NCBI GenBank assembly: GCA_942492635.1
Contig: CALOFP010000002.1
Location: 1,435,866-1,499,865 of the forward strand
Source: CALOFP01 sp942492635
GTDB lineage: Bacteria > UBP6 > UBA1177 > CALOFP01
Reading direction: 5' to 3'
Length of the DNA: 64,000 nt
Part shown: positions 36,068 to 46,000 of the stretch, one piece after another
Layout of the letters: every line of letters begins with the position of its first letter
How positions within the stretch are numbered: position 1 is the first letter of the stretch
The notes under the pieces: generated by a model
The model's database searches: none
What the model saw: only the letters and a program-made list of their open reading frames with translations
Told to the model about the DNA's origin: nothing
Made by a program: the position numbers and the translations under genes

Positions 36068-36757
36068 GTGAAGGAAAAACCCAAAATTCTAATCATTGAA
36101 GATAACAGGATTGCAAGGGAAATGAGTGCCGAAATTCTGGAGGAGGAAGTTTATGAAGTCGTTACCGCCGAAAACGGTGAAAACGGTCTGCTGGCTGCAA
36201 GAGAGTATTTGCCTGACCTGATTCTGCTTGATTTGGGACTCCCTGATATGGAGGGTTCCCAGGTTGCTCGAAAATTGAAAAGGGATCCCAAGACGAAAGA
36301 TATCCTTATCCTTGTTTTATCCGCACGCGACGATGAGTATGAAATTGTTTCAGGCCTTGAAAGTTTTGCCGATGACTACATTACAAAGCCATACAAGGAA
36401 AAGATGCTTCTTGCCAGGGTGAAGGCTGTATTGAGAAGGAAAAACGGACAGAAGGAAACCATCCTCAAGGTTAACGATCTTGTTCTCAACTCTGCTACGT
36501 TGACAGTGGATACCGTTGCCAAGGAGGTTGTGCTTTCAAAAACCGAGTTCGATATTCTTTACATACTTGCATCGAAACCGGGCTGGATCTATTCCAGGGA
36601 TCAGATTAACTCCTTCCTCAAAGGTGATGATTTTATCATAACGGACAGGGCTGTTGACATGAGTATAGCAAGACTTCGTAAGAAACTTGGAGATGCGGGA
36701 AGATATATTGAAACTGTCCGCGGCGCCGGGTACAGACTAAAGGAAAAAGAATCATGA
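36068..36757 (+). CDS. OmpR/PhoB-family response regulator
   Basis: A 229-aa DNA-binding regulator. Receiver domain: acidic pocket IIEDN, phospho-acceptor Asp55 in LILLDLGLPD, conserved Lys in DYITKPY. Winged helix (about 130-228): LSKTEFDILYILASKPGWIY and ITDRAVDMSIARLRKKLGD, with ETVRGAGYRLK at the end. GTG 36068 is chosen because AGGAGG at 36058-36063 precedes it; ATG 36050 is in frame but has no ribosome binding site. The stop overlaps the start of the giant hybrid kinase (ATGA), so the two are a pair. Confidence 0.92.
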   Translation: MKEKPKILIIEDNRIAREMSAEILEEEVYEVVTAENGENGLLAAREYLPDLILLDLGLPDMEGSQVARKLKRDPKTKDILILVLSARDDEYEIVSGLESFADDYITKPYKEKMLLARVKAVLRRKNGQKETILKVNDLVLNSATLTVDTVAKEVVLSKTEFDILYILASKPGWIYSRDQINSFLKGDDFIITDRAVDMSIARLRKKLGDAGRYIETVRGAGYRLKEKES

Positions 36758-39700
36758 CAGTGAAGCTCCTCAAAATTTTTATTATCCTTTCTGTAATTTT
36801 CATTGGTTCAACGACGATCGCCCAGCAGATTCCAATGAGTCATTTCTCAAAGGACCATGGATTGATCAACAGTGCAATAAACCATATGTATCAGGACAGG
36901 AAAGGATATGTCTGGTTTGCAACTTTTTTGGGTCTCAGCCGTTTTGACGGTATCCATTTTAAAAATTTTGATCCTTCCAACAGCGGCCTGGGGCATCCGA
37001 TTGTCAAGACGATAACGGAAGACAGTGAAGGAAAGCTCTGGGTAGGGTATCAGGGTGGAATCGGAGTTTTCAGGAACGGTCGGTTTGAAAATTTCTCCAC
37101 AGGAGATGGCCTGACCGGGAAAAGTGTTTATAAAGTTTATCCCGATCCGGTAAAGGGTATCTGGGTTTTGACCGACAGGGGAGTCAACTATTTCGACGGG
37201 TTAAAGTTCAAGCGATATGAATTGGAGGGTATTCTTTCCGGAAACTCGACAATTTCCATAAATGGTAAAAATGAAGTTTTTGTTGCTACAAGAAACGGCT
37301 TAAAGGTTCTGAAGGATAGAAACGGGATTTTTATAAAGGCGGAAGGCTTTGATATTTCCCCGGTAGCTCATATTTACCATCGGAAAGAAAATGCAATTTA
37401 TCTTATTGATGAATCGAACCTTTATCTCTACAGAAATGAAAAACTAAAAAAGATAGCGGAATCTCCTTTGAAAGATACCTTTTACGGAATGGACGAGGGA
37501 AGAGATGGGACTCTATTCCTCTATTCTACAAAAGAGATATGGAATTATCGTAAAAAAGGAAATAGCAGGCACTATTCCGCCTCCATTCTTGACCATCCCT
37601 CAATTTCTCATGTTATTGAGGATCATGAGGGTAATCTCTTCATCGGTCAGTGGAGCGGATTTTCCCTTATTCAGAACAGGGATATGATCAATTTCAATAC
37701 AAGCGTTGCCGGGAAAATAGTGTACGGTTTGAAGCTGACGGAAGAGCGAGACCTCCTATATGCCGGGAAACATGGTGCAGTAAGGTATTCTCGTCAATTC
37801 AAGCAGAAAAAAAGGTACGGAAAATCGTTTGTGATGGACATGTTGGAGGATGGAGAGACAGTCTACCTAGCAACCTACAGGGAAGGACTCCAGATTTTTA
37901 CTCTTGACGGCAAACTACAGACAGTTCTGGATGGAGAGTTCAACGCAATATATAAGGATTCCCGGGGGAAAATATGGGTAGGAAGCAGCTCGGGACTCTA
38001 TTCGTTTCATGACGGAGATCTGAAGCTGGAGCTGGATGATCGATCCGGTCTTGAAAGCAGTGTCGTATGGTCCATTTTCCAAGACAGTAGAGAAAATATC
38101 TGGATAGGTACCCAAAGCGGTATTGCAATGCATGACGGTAAAAAGTGGAATCTTTTTCAGGATACGGAGCTTTTTTCGGGACGCCAGGTTACTGCTATCA
38201 GTGAAGCCCCCGACGGAACCGTTTTCTTTGGTACGTTAAAAGGTTTACTGGTTTACAGAAACAACAATTTTTCCATCTCCCAGCCTTTTGATGGTGATGC
38301 TGTGAATAATCTCTATTTTGATAGGTATAAAAAATTATGGGCAACAACTGTTGACGGAATCTACAGAATTAACGGTAAAAACGAAATAGAGTACTATTTT
38401 GAATATGCAAAAGGTAAAAGCAATCAGTCAAATATAAGAGTTGTTGTCGGAGATGACAAATTCATCTATTTCGGAACTTACAACGGTGTCTATAAACTCA
38501 GCCTTGATATCAAGGAAAGAGAAAGTGTTAAACCTCAACTTGACCTTTCCGGAATTGAGATAAATGAAAAAGATTACGGTCTAAAAGACTTGAAAAGGCC
38601 TCTGGAGTACTCGTCCAATAATCTCAAGTTCCACTTTAACGGTATTCACTTTTCGACGCCGGAAACTTTAAGATATCAATTTTTCCTCGAAGGACTCGAT
38701 AAGAGATGGAAAAAGGAAACAAAGATCAACCAGGCTGTTTTTACCAATATTCCTCCGGGGAATTACACTTTTCATGTAAAGGCAATTGTCGGTGAAAATA
38801 TGCAATCTGATGTTCAAAAAATCTCTTTTTACATAAATCCGCCGTGGTGGAAAACATGGTGGGCCAACCTCATCTATTTCTCTTCTTCAATTCTGTTCAT
38901 TGTTTTTACGTTATTTGTAATCAGCAGATTGAAACGAAAGATAAAAGCCCAGACAGTTGTTCTTGAAAAACAGTTGAAGGAGATTGAACTTTCGAGAAAC
39001 AAGGAGATTGTGGCAAATACCAAAAAATCTATTTTCCTAGCAAACATGAGCCACGAGATAAGAACTCCGCTCAATGCTGTAATCAATCTTTCAAAACATC
39101 TCCTGGAGAAAAATATGGAATCGGAATATCTTGATGAAATCAGGATAATCAAGAATTCCGGAGATCACCTGCTGACGCTTATTAACGATATTTTAGATAT
39201 GTCAAAGATTGAATCCGGAGAGTTGACACTGCAGAAATCTCATTTCAACATCTTTGATTCGCTCAACAATACCATCGAGTCTTTAAGAATCGCTGCAGTT
39301 CAAAAGAATCTCTTTCTCAAGCTCGAATATGATGTGGCGCGGAATATTATTGTGGAAGCCGACGAAGGGCGGATCAAACAGATCTTCTTCAATTTAATCA
39401 ATAACGCCATAAAATTCACAAAATCTGGAGGTGTAACTGTCATTGCATCCTGTTCAGAAAAAGAGGGAAGGTATCACTTTGATTTTGCAATAAAGGATAC
39501 GGGAATCGGAATTAGAAAGGAGGATATATCCTTCCTTTTCAGGTATTTCAAACAGATCGATAGCGACAGCTCAACAAAATATGAGGGAACAGGACTCGGG
39601 CTTGCAATATCAAAAGATCTTGTTGAATTGATGGAAGGGGAGATATCAGTTGAAAGTATTTTCGGAGTGGGCTCTGTTTTTTCCTTTTTCCTCAAGCTTG

Positions 39701-40470
39701 ATGCCGGGAATATTGATGAAATAGAGAAAGAAGAAGCGATGCTCAGCGTTGACGGGGACTCAAATAATCTCAAAATCTTAATGGCTGAGGATAACAAGAC
39801 GAATGTGAGTGTGGCGAAAATCTATTTTGAAGACCAGGGTTTGAATTTGGTGACGGTTTCGAATGGGAAAGAGGTTCTTGATATTCTGAAGCTGGAGGAT
39901 TTTGATCTCATACTGATGGATCTTGAAATGCCGGTCATGAACGGTATTGAATCTACAAAAAGAATCAGATCGGGAGAGGTAGGAGAAAAATACAGGGAAA
40001 TTCCTATCATAGCTCTTTCGGCACATTCGACAAAAGATCACAGGAAGAAGTGTTACGATGCAGGTATTAATTTCTACATGGCCAAACCGATAGATTTTCC
40101 GGCTCTTTTTAAAACCATAAATTCTATAGCTTCCTCCGGAAGGTTGCTGAATAGAGATGAGTTGAAAGAGAAAACGATAAGAAGAGAAGCCAGGGAAATA
40201 AGGTTTAAAAAAATATTTATTGAGGAAATCCCGGAGATTCTTGAAGCAATCGGGAGTGATATTGAATCCGGTGATTTTGAAGAAATCAGAAAAACTGCTC
40301 ATAAACACAAAAGCTCAACCGGACAGCTGGGATTTGAGAACATCCTTGAAATTCTCAAAACTATCGAATCTAATGCCGTAAGCGAAAATATGGACTTTAT
40401 CAAAAGTAGTTTTAGGGAACTGAAAGCGGAGCTTACTGAAGTTGAAAAGGAAATACGGGAGATGATATAG
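36754..40470 (+). CDS. giant propeller-type hybrid histidine kinase (HTCS-like, with receiver and HPt)
   Basis: A 1238-aa inner-membrane sensor. Signal peptide 1-23; residues about 30-610 contain about a dozen reg_prop-type beta-propeller repeats (DRKGYVWFATFLGLSRFDG; SREN.WIGTQSGI). A Y_Y_Y domain (about 625-695) ends FTNIPPGNYTFHVKA. One membrane span lies at about 705-727. Then comes a HisKA helix with His767 in NMSHEIRTPLN, an ATP domain (NLINNAIKFT, DTGIGI, GTGLGLAI), a receiver with Asp1056 in LILMDLEMPVMNG, and a C-terminal HPt with His1183 in TAHKHKSST. Classical HTCS proteins, best known in Bacteroidetes, end in an AraC domain; here the output is a phosphorelay His, probably feeding the adjacent OmpR-type regulator. 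It likely senses an extracellular polymer. Confidence 0.93.
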   Translation: MTVKLLKIFIILSVIFIGSTTIAQQIPMSHFSKDHGLINSAINHMYQDRKGYVWFATFLGLSRFDGIHFKNFDPSNSGLGHPIVKTITEDSEGKLWVGYQGGIGVFRNGRFENFSTGDGLTGKSVYKVYPDPVKGIWVLTDRGVNYFDGLKFKRYELEGILSGNSTISINGKNEVFVATRNGLKVLKDRNGIFIKAEGFDISPVAHIYHRKENAIYLIDESNLYLYRNEKLKKIAESPLKDTFYGMDEGRDGTLFLYSTKEIWNYRKKGNSRHYSASILDHPSISHVIEDHEGNLFIGQWSGFSLIQNRDMINFNTSVAGKIVYGLKLTEERDLLYAGKHGAVRYSRQFKQKKRYGKSFVMDMLEDGETVYLATYREGLQIFTLDGKLQTVLDGEFNAIYKDSRGKIWVGSSSGLYSFHDGDLKLELDDRSGLESSVVWSIFQDSRENIWIGTQSGIAMHDGKKWNLFQDTELFSGRQVTAISEAPDGTVFFGTLKGLLVYRNNNFSISQPFDGDAVNNLYFDRYKKLWATTVDGIYRINGKNEIEYYFEYAKGKSNQSNIRVVVGDDKFIYFGTYNGVYKLSLDIKERESVKPQLDLSGIEINEKDYGLKDLKRPLEYSSNNLKFHFNGIHFSTPETLRYQFFLEGLDKRWKKETKINQAVFTNIPPGNYTFHVKAIVGENMQSDVQKISFYINPPWWKTWWANLIYFSSSILFIVFTLFVISRLKRKIKAQTVVLEKQLKEIELSRNKEIVANTKKSIFLANMSHEIRTPLNAVINLSKHLLEKNMESEYLDEIRIIKNSGDHLLTLINDILDMSKIESGELTLQKSHFNIFDSLNNTIESLRIAAVQKNLFLKLEYDVARNIIVEADEGRIKQIFFNLINNAIKFTKSGGVTVIASCSEKEGRYHFDFAIKDTGIGIRKEDISFLFRYFKQIDSDSSTKYEGTGLGLAISKDLVELMEGEISVESIFGVGSVFSFFLKLDAGNIDEIEKEEAMLSVDGDSNNLKILMAEDNKTNVSVAKIYFEDQGLNLVTVSNGKEVLDILKLEDFDLILMDLEMPVMNGIESTKRIRSGEVGEKYREIPIIALSAHSTKDHRKKCYDAGINFYMAKPIDFPALFKTINSIASSGRLLNRDELKEKTIRREAREIRFKKIFIEEIPEILEAIGSDIESGDFEEIRKTAHKHKSSTGQLGFENILEILKTIESNAVSENMDFIKSSFRELKAELTEVEKEIREMI

Positions 40471-40670
40471 CTGCACCACGGTGGCACATCAAATTTGCAA
40501 TATTGCGAAAGTTGTTGGGCCAATAAGCTTTTTTTTTGAAGCAAACTTCCAACCGGATTTTGTCACGCAATCCATAAATTCTGTGACAAGTTTTGCCATA
40601 GCCCCGGAGCAAAACTATCCTCGTCGCTATGCCTTTTCATAAACGAAGACCTTTTCGGACCGCATTCTAT

Positions 40671-40745
40671 ATTGAAAACGATTTTCTTCTCAACTCTCCC
40701 ATTTCTCACTTGAGTGTGACCTAATCAACAAAATCATTTGTTCGG
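40671..40745. repeat. dispersed non-coding repeat, copy 2
   Basis: The diverged counterpart of 12789-12865, starting ATTGAAAACGATTTTCT. It lies 100 bases upstream of the small acidic lipoprotein, in the 376-base gap after the hybrid kinase, which otherwise shows no gene. Confidence 0.6.
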
Positions 40746-40846
40746 TTACATCCCTGTTACAATTCCAGTTTATGCTGATCTCGTAGAGGATTAATGTGTA
40801 TTCAGAATCAGGGTAGATTATAAAAAATAAAGTATTGGAGGATTTA

Positions 40847-41317
40847 ATGAACAGAAGTCTGGTGATTATTTTTTTGAGTGCACTTTTTATCTTATCTTCG
40901 TGCGGAGATGCAGACAAAAAGAATCCCGGAGGAGAGGAGGGAAATGCCAACATCGTAGATGCGGATTCAGATTCTACAGATGCCGGTACAGAAACGGATG
41001 ATTCTGCAGATCCGAAGAGTGATGATGGTCAGGAAGATGAAATAGATGATGAAATTGTAGATAGCGTTGATGATGAAGTTGAAAATAAGGTTGATGAAGA
41101 AATAACGGATGAGACAAAAGATGAGACTGTGCCGGATGACGATGTGGTTACCGATCCTCTTCCATCCCAGCAGGGGGTGTCGTTCACTTCCGGTTCGGGA
41201 ATACTCTTTTCAAACTCCTACAAAATGAAGGTCCAAGTTGGAACAATCCCGGTAAAAACCATGAAAAGCAAAAGTTTCAGAATGATGATAAATATCGGAA
41301 AAGGAGGAAAGAAATGA
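40847..41317 (+). CDS. small acidic lipoprotein
   Basis: A 156-aa protein. ATG 40847 follows TTGGAGGA; the signal ends ILSSC with Cys19. Residues about 25-110 are almost pure Asp/Glu/Thr/Val linker. The last 45 residues form two short beta repeats, SGSGILFSNSYKMKVQVG and KTMKSKSFRMMINIGKG. That G...S..YK....G pattern occurs in small secreted proteins encoded next to fibre-like proteins, from memory. Its stop overlaps the next start (ATGA), so the two are translated together. Confidence 0.82.
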   Translation: MNRSLVIIFLSALFILSSCGDADKKNPGGEEGNANIVDADSDSTDAGTETDDSADPKSDDGQEDEIDDEIVDSVDDEVENKVDEEITDETKDETVPDDDVVTDPLPSQQGVSFTSGSGILFSNSYKMKVQVGTIPVKTMKSKSFRMMINIGKGGKK

Positions 41318-42825
41318 AAAAATTGATGCTGATCTCTTTCCTCTTTCTTGCATCGACTCTTTTTTCTGCGGTTCCCGGATCCATTCCCGTACAGGGAACA
41401 CTTACGGACAGTGCGGGAGAAGTTATAAACGGTCCGGTTGATATTATCTTTGAACTTTACAAATCGGAAACTGAAGAAGAAGTTCTCTGGTCGGAAACAT
41501 TGGAAGGGTTTGAGTTGCAGGACGGATATTTTTCAGTTTATCTGGGAAAGGATGACCCCAAACTTTCCCAAGTGATTCTTTCCAATCCCAAACTCTGGCT
41601 TGAAATAGTGGTTAACAACGAATCGATGGGGAGAATAGCACTCGGATCTGTACCGTTTGCAATCAAGTCCGTTTCAGCTGACAAAGCAGACAATATCGGT
41701 GAAATTTCCAGCACTGAGCTTGACACATTTACAAAATCAAAATGTGATCCCGGACAGTATATTCGCGGTTGGTATTCGGATATGACACCGATGTGTGAAA
41801 CGGACAAAGAGGGAAGTGAAGGAACCGCTTACAGTGCCGGTGATGGAATTTCAATTGATGAAAATGTCATCAGTGTGTCGGGTGATCTCTACACAGCCGG
41901 AAAAGATATCAAAATAGAAAACGGAGTAATCTCCGTTGAAAATCACAACCACAATTCAGCCTACTACAATGTAGAAAATACACATTCGGTGGGATCTGTT
42001 CCAAAATTCGCAGGGACAGACCACTCAGATAAACTTGTAGATTCTACTATTTCAGAAGACGGTTCCGGGAATGTTGATATGAGCGGAAACCTCAATGTTG
42101 CAGGAAACCTTAAAGTGGGGCCTTTCTATCTTGATGGTAATGACGACCATTGGTTAAGGCTACGAGATGGTGATGATGGAGCATACAAAGATTTAGCTGT
42201 CGGACATCTTTGGGTGGGTAACAATCTGGAGGTGCTTAAAGAGTTCACAGCGCATGGAAATCTGATTGCCAATTCAACATCAACACTGAAAGGTGATGTT
42301 TCGGCAGAAGGTGATATAAACCTCTCAACAGATAAAAAGAAGATAAAAGGAAAGATGGCTGGAAACGATTTCTGGGAAATATACGGCGAAGGCGAAAATG
42401 ACGCAGGATCAATGTTTATTGAAACGAAAGACAATGGAAACGAACCTATAATTTTTGCCCAGAATAATGCAGGAGCAAGGCATGAGAGAATGAGAATAAA
42501 TTCAGCGGGTAACGTTGAAGTAAGGGGAAAGGTAACAGCAAATACTGTTCAGGCCAACCACTTCTCCGGTCCTGAAATGAAATCTGCCTCTCACCCCAAC
42601 ATAGCAACAGTAACCGCTCACTGCTCATCCGGGAAAAAAATAGTGTGGGCTCAAGGATTTGCTAATGATTACCACACGCCTTGTCATCACGGTTCTCAAC
42701 GAGTTCGCTGCTCATCCATGACTGTTCTTCAAGGATGCGTCGGTCAAACCAGCTGCAGTTACACAGCGGGAGCGGCCGACTGTTCAAGTGGCGGACACAC
42801 ATGTCTATACATAACCTGCATGTAA
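41314..42825 (+). CDS. secreted fibre-like protein with SUEL-type lectin-like C-terminus
   Basis: A 503-aa protein with signal peptide 1-19. Residues 20-125 carry PVQGTLTDSAGEVINGPVDI, DGYFSVYLG and SVPFAIKSVSA, a beta-sandwich module common at the head of bacterial fibre proteins. The middle has tail-fibre-like shallow beta repeats (HNHNSAYYNVENTHSVG, NVDMSGNLNVAGNLKVG). The last 75 residues are Cys-rich: HCSSGKKIVWAQGFAND, VRCSSMTVLQGCVGQTSC, LYITC. Their spacing resembles rhamnose/galactose-binding SUEL lectin modules. So it looks like a surface fibre with a carbohydrate-binding tip; the trimer and lectin are inferences from pattern. Confidence 0.82.
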   Translation: MKKLMLISFLFLASTLFSAVPGSIPVQGTLTDSAGEVINGPVDIIFELYKSETEEEVLWSETLEGFELQDGYFSVYLGKDDPKLSQVILSNPKLWLEIVVNNESMGRIALGSVPFAIKSVSADKADNIGEISSTELDTFTKSKCDPGQYIRGWYSDMTPMCETDKEGSEGTAYSAGDGISIDENVISVSGDLYTAGKDIKIENGVISVENHNHNSAYYNVENTHSVGSVPKFAGTDHSDKLVDSTISEDGSGNVDMSGNLNVAGNLKVGPFYLDGNDDHWLRLRDGDDGAYKDLAVGHLWVGNNLEVLKEFTAHGNLIANSTSTLKGDVSAEGDINLSTDKKKIKGKMAGNDFWEIYGEGENDAGSMFIETKDNGNEPIIFAQNNAGARHERMRINSAGNVEVRGKVTANTVQANHFSGPEMKSASHPNIATVTAHCSSGKKIVWAQGFANDYHTPCHHGSQRVRCSSMTVLQGCVGQTSCSYTAGAADCSSGGHTCLYITCM

Positions 42826-43021
42826 CATTTGATAACACCACATGTAGGGTTAACTGCTTGATTTTTGGGACCTCAAAGAACAGATTAAGCTTCAAATAGT
42901 TGTTGTTGCGGTAAATTCACGAACAGTTACATACAGGTTACAATCGGCGGCTATATTGATGATGCGAGGCTATGTAGAGTTATTGAATATTTACCAGAAT
43001 TTATATTATCCGGAGGTCCGA

Positions 43022-46000
43022 ATGAACAGAAATTCAGTTGTTTCGGCTTTAACATCACTTTTTATCCTGTTTTCGTGCGGAGGGTCCAATTCAACGGAAT
43101 CGCCGCAGTGTATCGTGTGTGATCAGGAGAATGGGAGTGATAAATGTGATCCTGTTAAAACCGAAGACAAGGAAACTTGTGTGGAAAACAGCAGCAAAGA
43201 TTGCAATGACGGTAAGGATATCAATGACGAAAACGTCACAGTCAGAAAGGGCGGAGAAGGTGAACCCTGTTTTGATCACGGTGTGTGTGACAGGCTGGAG
43301 GATGGTACCCGGCTTGTCTGTGTAGATGATATTTGCAGGAAACCGGATTGCAGTGCTGTTGATGCAAGAAGTGCCGGTTGCCTCTGCGGCGGAGAAAAGG
43401 AGTGTAAAAACGGACTGGTCTGTCTCAACGGCAACTGTGTTGAAGATACGGGACAGACTCTCAACGCTCCGAAAAGCCCGAAATGTTTCACTCCCTGCAA
43501 AGGCGGATATCTGATCGGGAAGGATGGAAAAACAAGGGAATGTTCTCACGAAGGTCTTATTGAAGGCTGTATCGATGACAATGTCTGCCACATGGGATCA
43601 TGTGTTCCTGCCGACAGAATGTTCAGGAAAAACGGCAAACTATTTGTTAGAAACACTGAAGGTGAAGAGGAGCCGGGCGCATGTGAGAAAAACAGCGACT
43701 GTCCTTCTCACCAGACATGCATTGAGAATAAATGTTACTCGGATTGCGAAATTGATGAGGATTGTAACGGTAACAGAAAGTGCTTTAAGAAGGTGTGCAG
43801 AGTCGAATGCAACACAAGTGAGCAGACTTCGGACAACAATATCTGCCCCACCGGGGAGGTTTGTTCCCCGATTAACGACAATGCAACCGGATACTGTATT
43901 CCTCTGAGCTCAACTTCAAAGGAGGCCGATTCGACAGACGATCCTTCGTCGGATGATGTGGAATCGGATTTTGTTATTTCAGAGAAGACACTTTTTTTCT
44001 CTCCGAGGGAAACAAAGAGAATCCTTGTTTTTATCAACAAAACAAAATCGCCGAGAACGATAGTGGTTTCTAAATATTCTCATGTAAGCGTGGGAGATCA
44101 GGAGAAAACGTATGAAAACCCTCTCTTCTGGTTAAAAATGGGGCAGTATGAGAGTGATCTCACAGACGAGGGTAAGATCGAACTTGTCGTTCCCGGAAAC
44201 GGCGGTGAAACGGGTCTTATTATTGCCGATGCAAAAAACGGTTCCGTTCAACGCTGGGACGGTGAACTGAAAGTTGAGTCACAGGGAAAACCGGCAAGAA
44301 TTGTAAATCTCCAGTATGTGGGTACGGCTGAAGGCCGCTGGGACGGAAAAGCTTACTATTTTGCCAACTTCGGAGAGCGTTCTCTCAATGAATGGATTGC
44401 GGATAAGGACAACGATGAAAAACTCAGTTCGGTAGGAAATGCTTTTATCAGGCGCTGGAACGCTTTCAAGAAAGGGCGTATCAGCTACGATGAATTTATG
44501 GCTGTTCTTAAGGCGACACAGCTTGAATCCTGGAAGTGGGAATCGGTAAAAAAGAGATGCCCAGACAAGGAAAATCCCAATGAAAATATTGCCTGCTACC
44601 TTTACGACAACGGTACGGGAATTTCCATATACACAGATGATATTCAGTACAATCCGGTTCCGACCGGCGTAAATGATTTCAAAGTTGCCGTCAATATCCA
44701 TAAGAACCCTGCAGGGAGCGATAGCAAGCAGTGGATTGGAAAGGTTATCTCCTCGGCATCTCTTCAATACAACGGAGATCCGCAGCTAAGCGTCTCGTTT
44801 GCAAGCGATCCCGGAGTCTGCAGTTCATCACCCGGCTCCCCATGCATCACATTTCTCAACTCATTCGACTTCAATGTGAATGTGGGCGCACGTTTTATCC
44901 TTGAAAACGGGCGGTGTTCAAGATATCCGGGATTTGAAGAGGCAAAGGTTCCGTGGCTGATCCCGGGATTCAAGAGGAATACGACAGAAAATGAATACAA
45001 TCAGAGATTTTTCCATGAGTGTCGTGATACAAGGCTTCCTTACCAGGACAACGGTGCCATGAAGGAGATCAACAAATCACTTGCCCTTGCCAATCCTATT
45101 CCTGACGGTGCCCAGAGAAAAAGGGAGATACAGCTTATCGACGGAGCAATGATCGATCAGGAAAACATGGTCATCATTTTCAAGGAGAAGTTTCTCTCTT
45201 TCTGGGGAGAGGAGGATGAGGAAGGATTTTCAACCTACGGATATATGATTTTAAATCATTCTTCCGAAACTCCCGAAGAGGAGGAGTACAAGGGAAATGA
45301 GGCTCCCGAGGTAAAAAGCAGGTCCCTGATCAACAACGTATCCTGCAGCGACAACGTTCTTGAAAACATCAGGATGAGCCTCAATGAAACCACAGCTTCA
45401 CATGCGGCACTGGCTCTTATCGACGGTGTGAAACCGGGCAATTCGGATCCGCAGATGCTGAACAGGGACAACAACTATCTCTACTGCTTTCACGAAACAT
45501 GTGAAGCGGTTCACTACTATTGCGAAGATACCAATCTCTTCAACGGAGGAAAGAATGATGACGGTTCAACCTCCGGAAGGCAGATCGAGTGTCCTGAAGG
45601 CAGTAAGGTAACTTTCTTTACTCTTACAGGAAAGTTTGAAGAAGTCGGGCGGAGTGCAGTTGCCCAGCTTGCCTGCCAGCTTGAGGAGTGCAGCAATATC
45701 GATCTTGATGACGATGGAAAAGTTGATATTGCAGCCAAGGAAAACTGCGGCTGTCAGAAGACCTTAAACGACTGGATCAAAAGTAAGACCTACAACATCA
45801 AGACCGATCCCGGTTTTAAATGTTCAAACTGCAACAAGTCCAGACTTGATCTTCGTGACGGAAAGGAGTTCTTCCAGGTAAATAACAGTGAGGTTGTGTC
45901 GCTTCCCGTGGATTACGACATAAAACAGGCGTTCAGGTATAAGACCAAGTTCAGGAACAGGTCGGGAAATTCGGTCGGATTCGCTCCGAAGGTGTGCATT

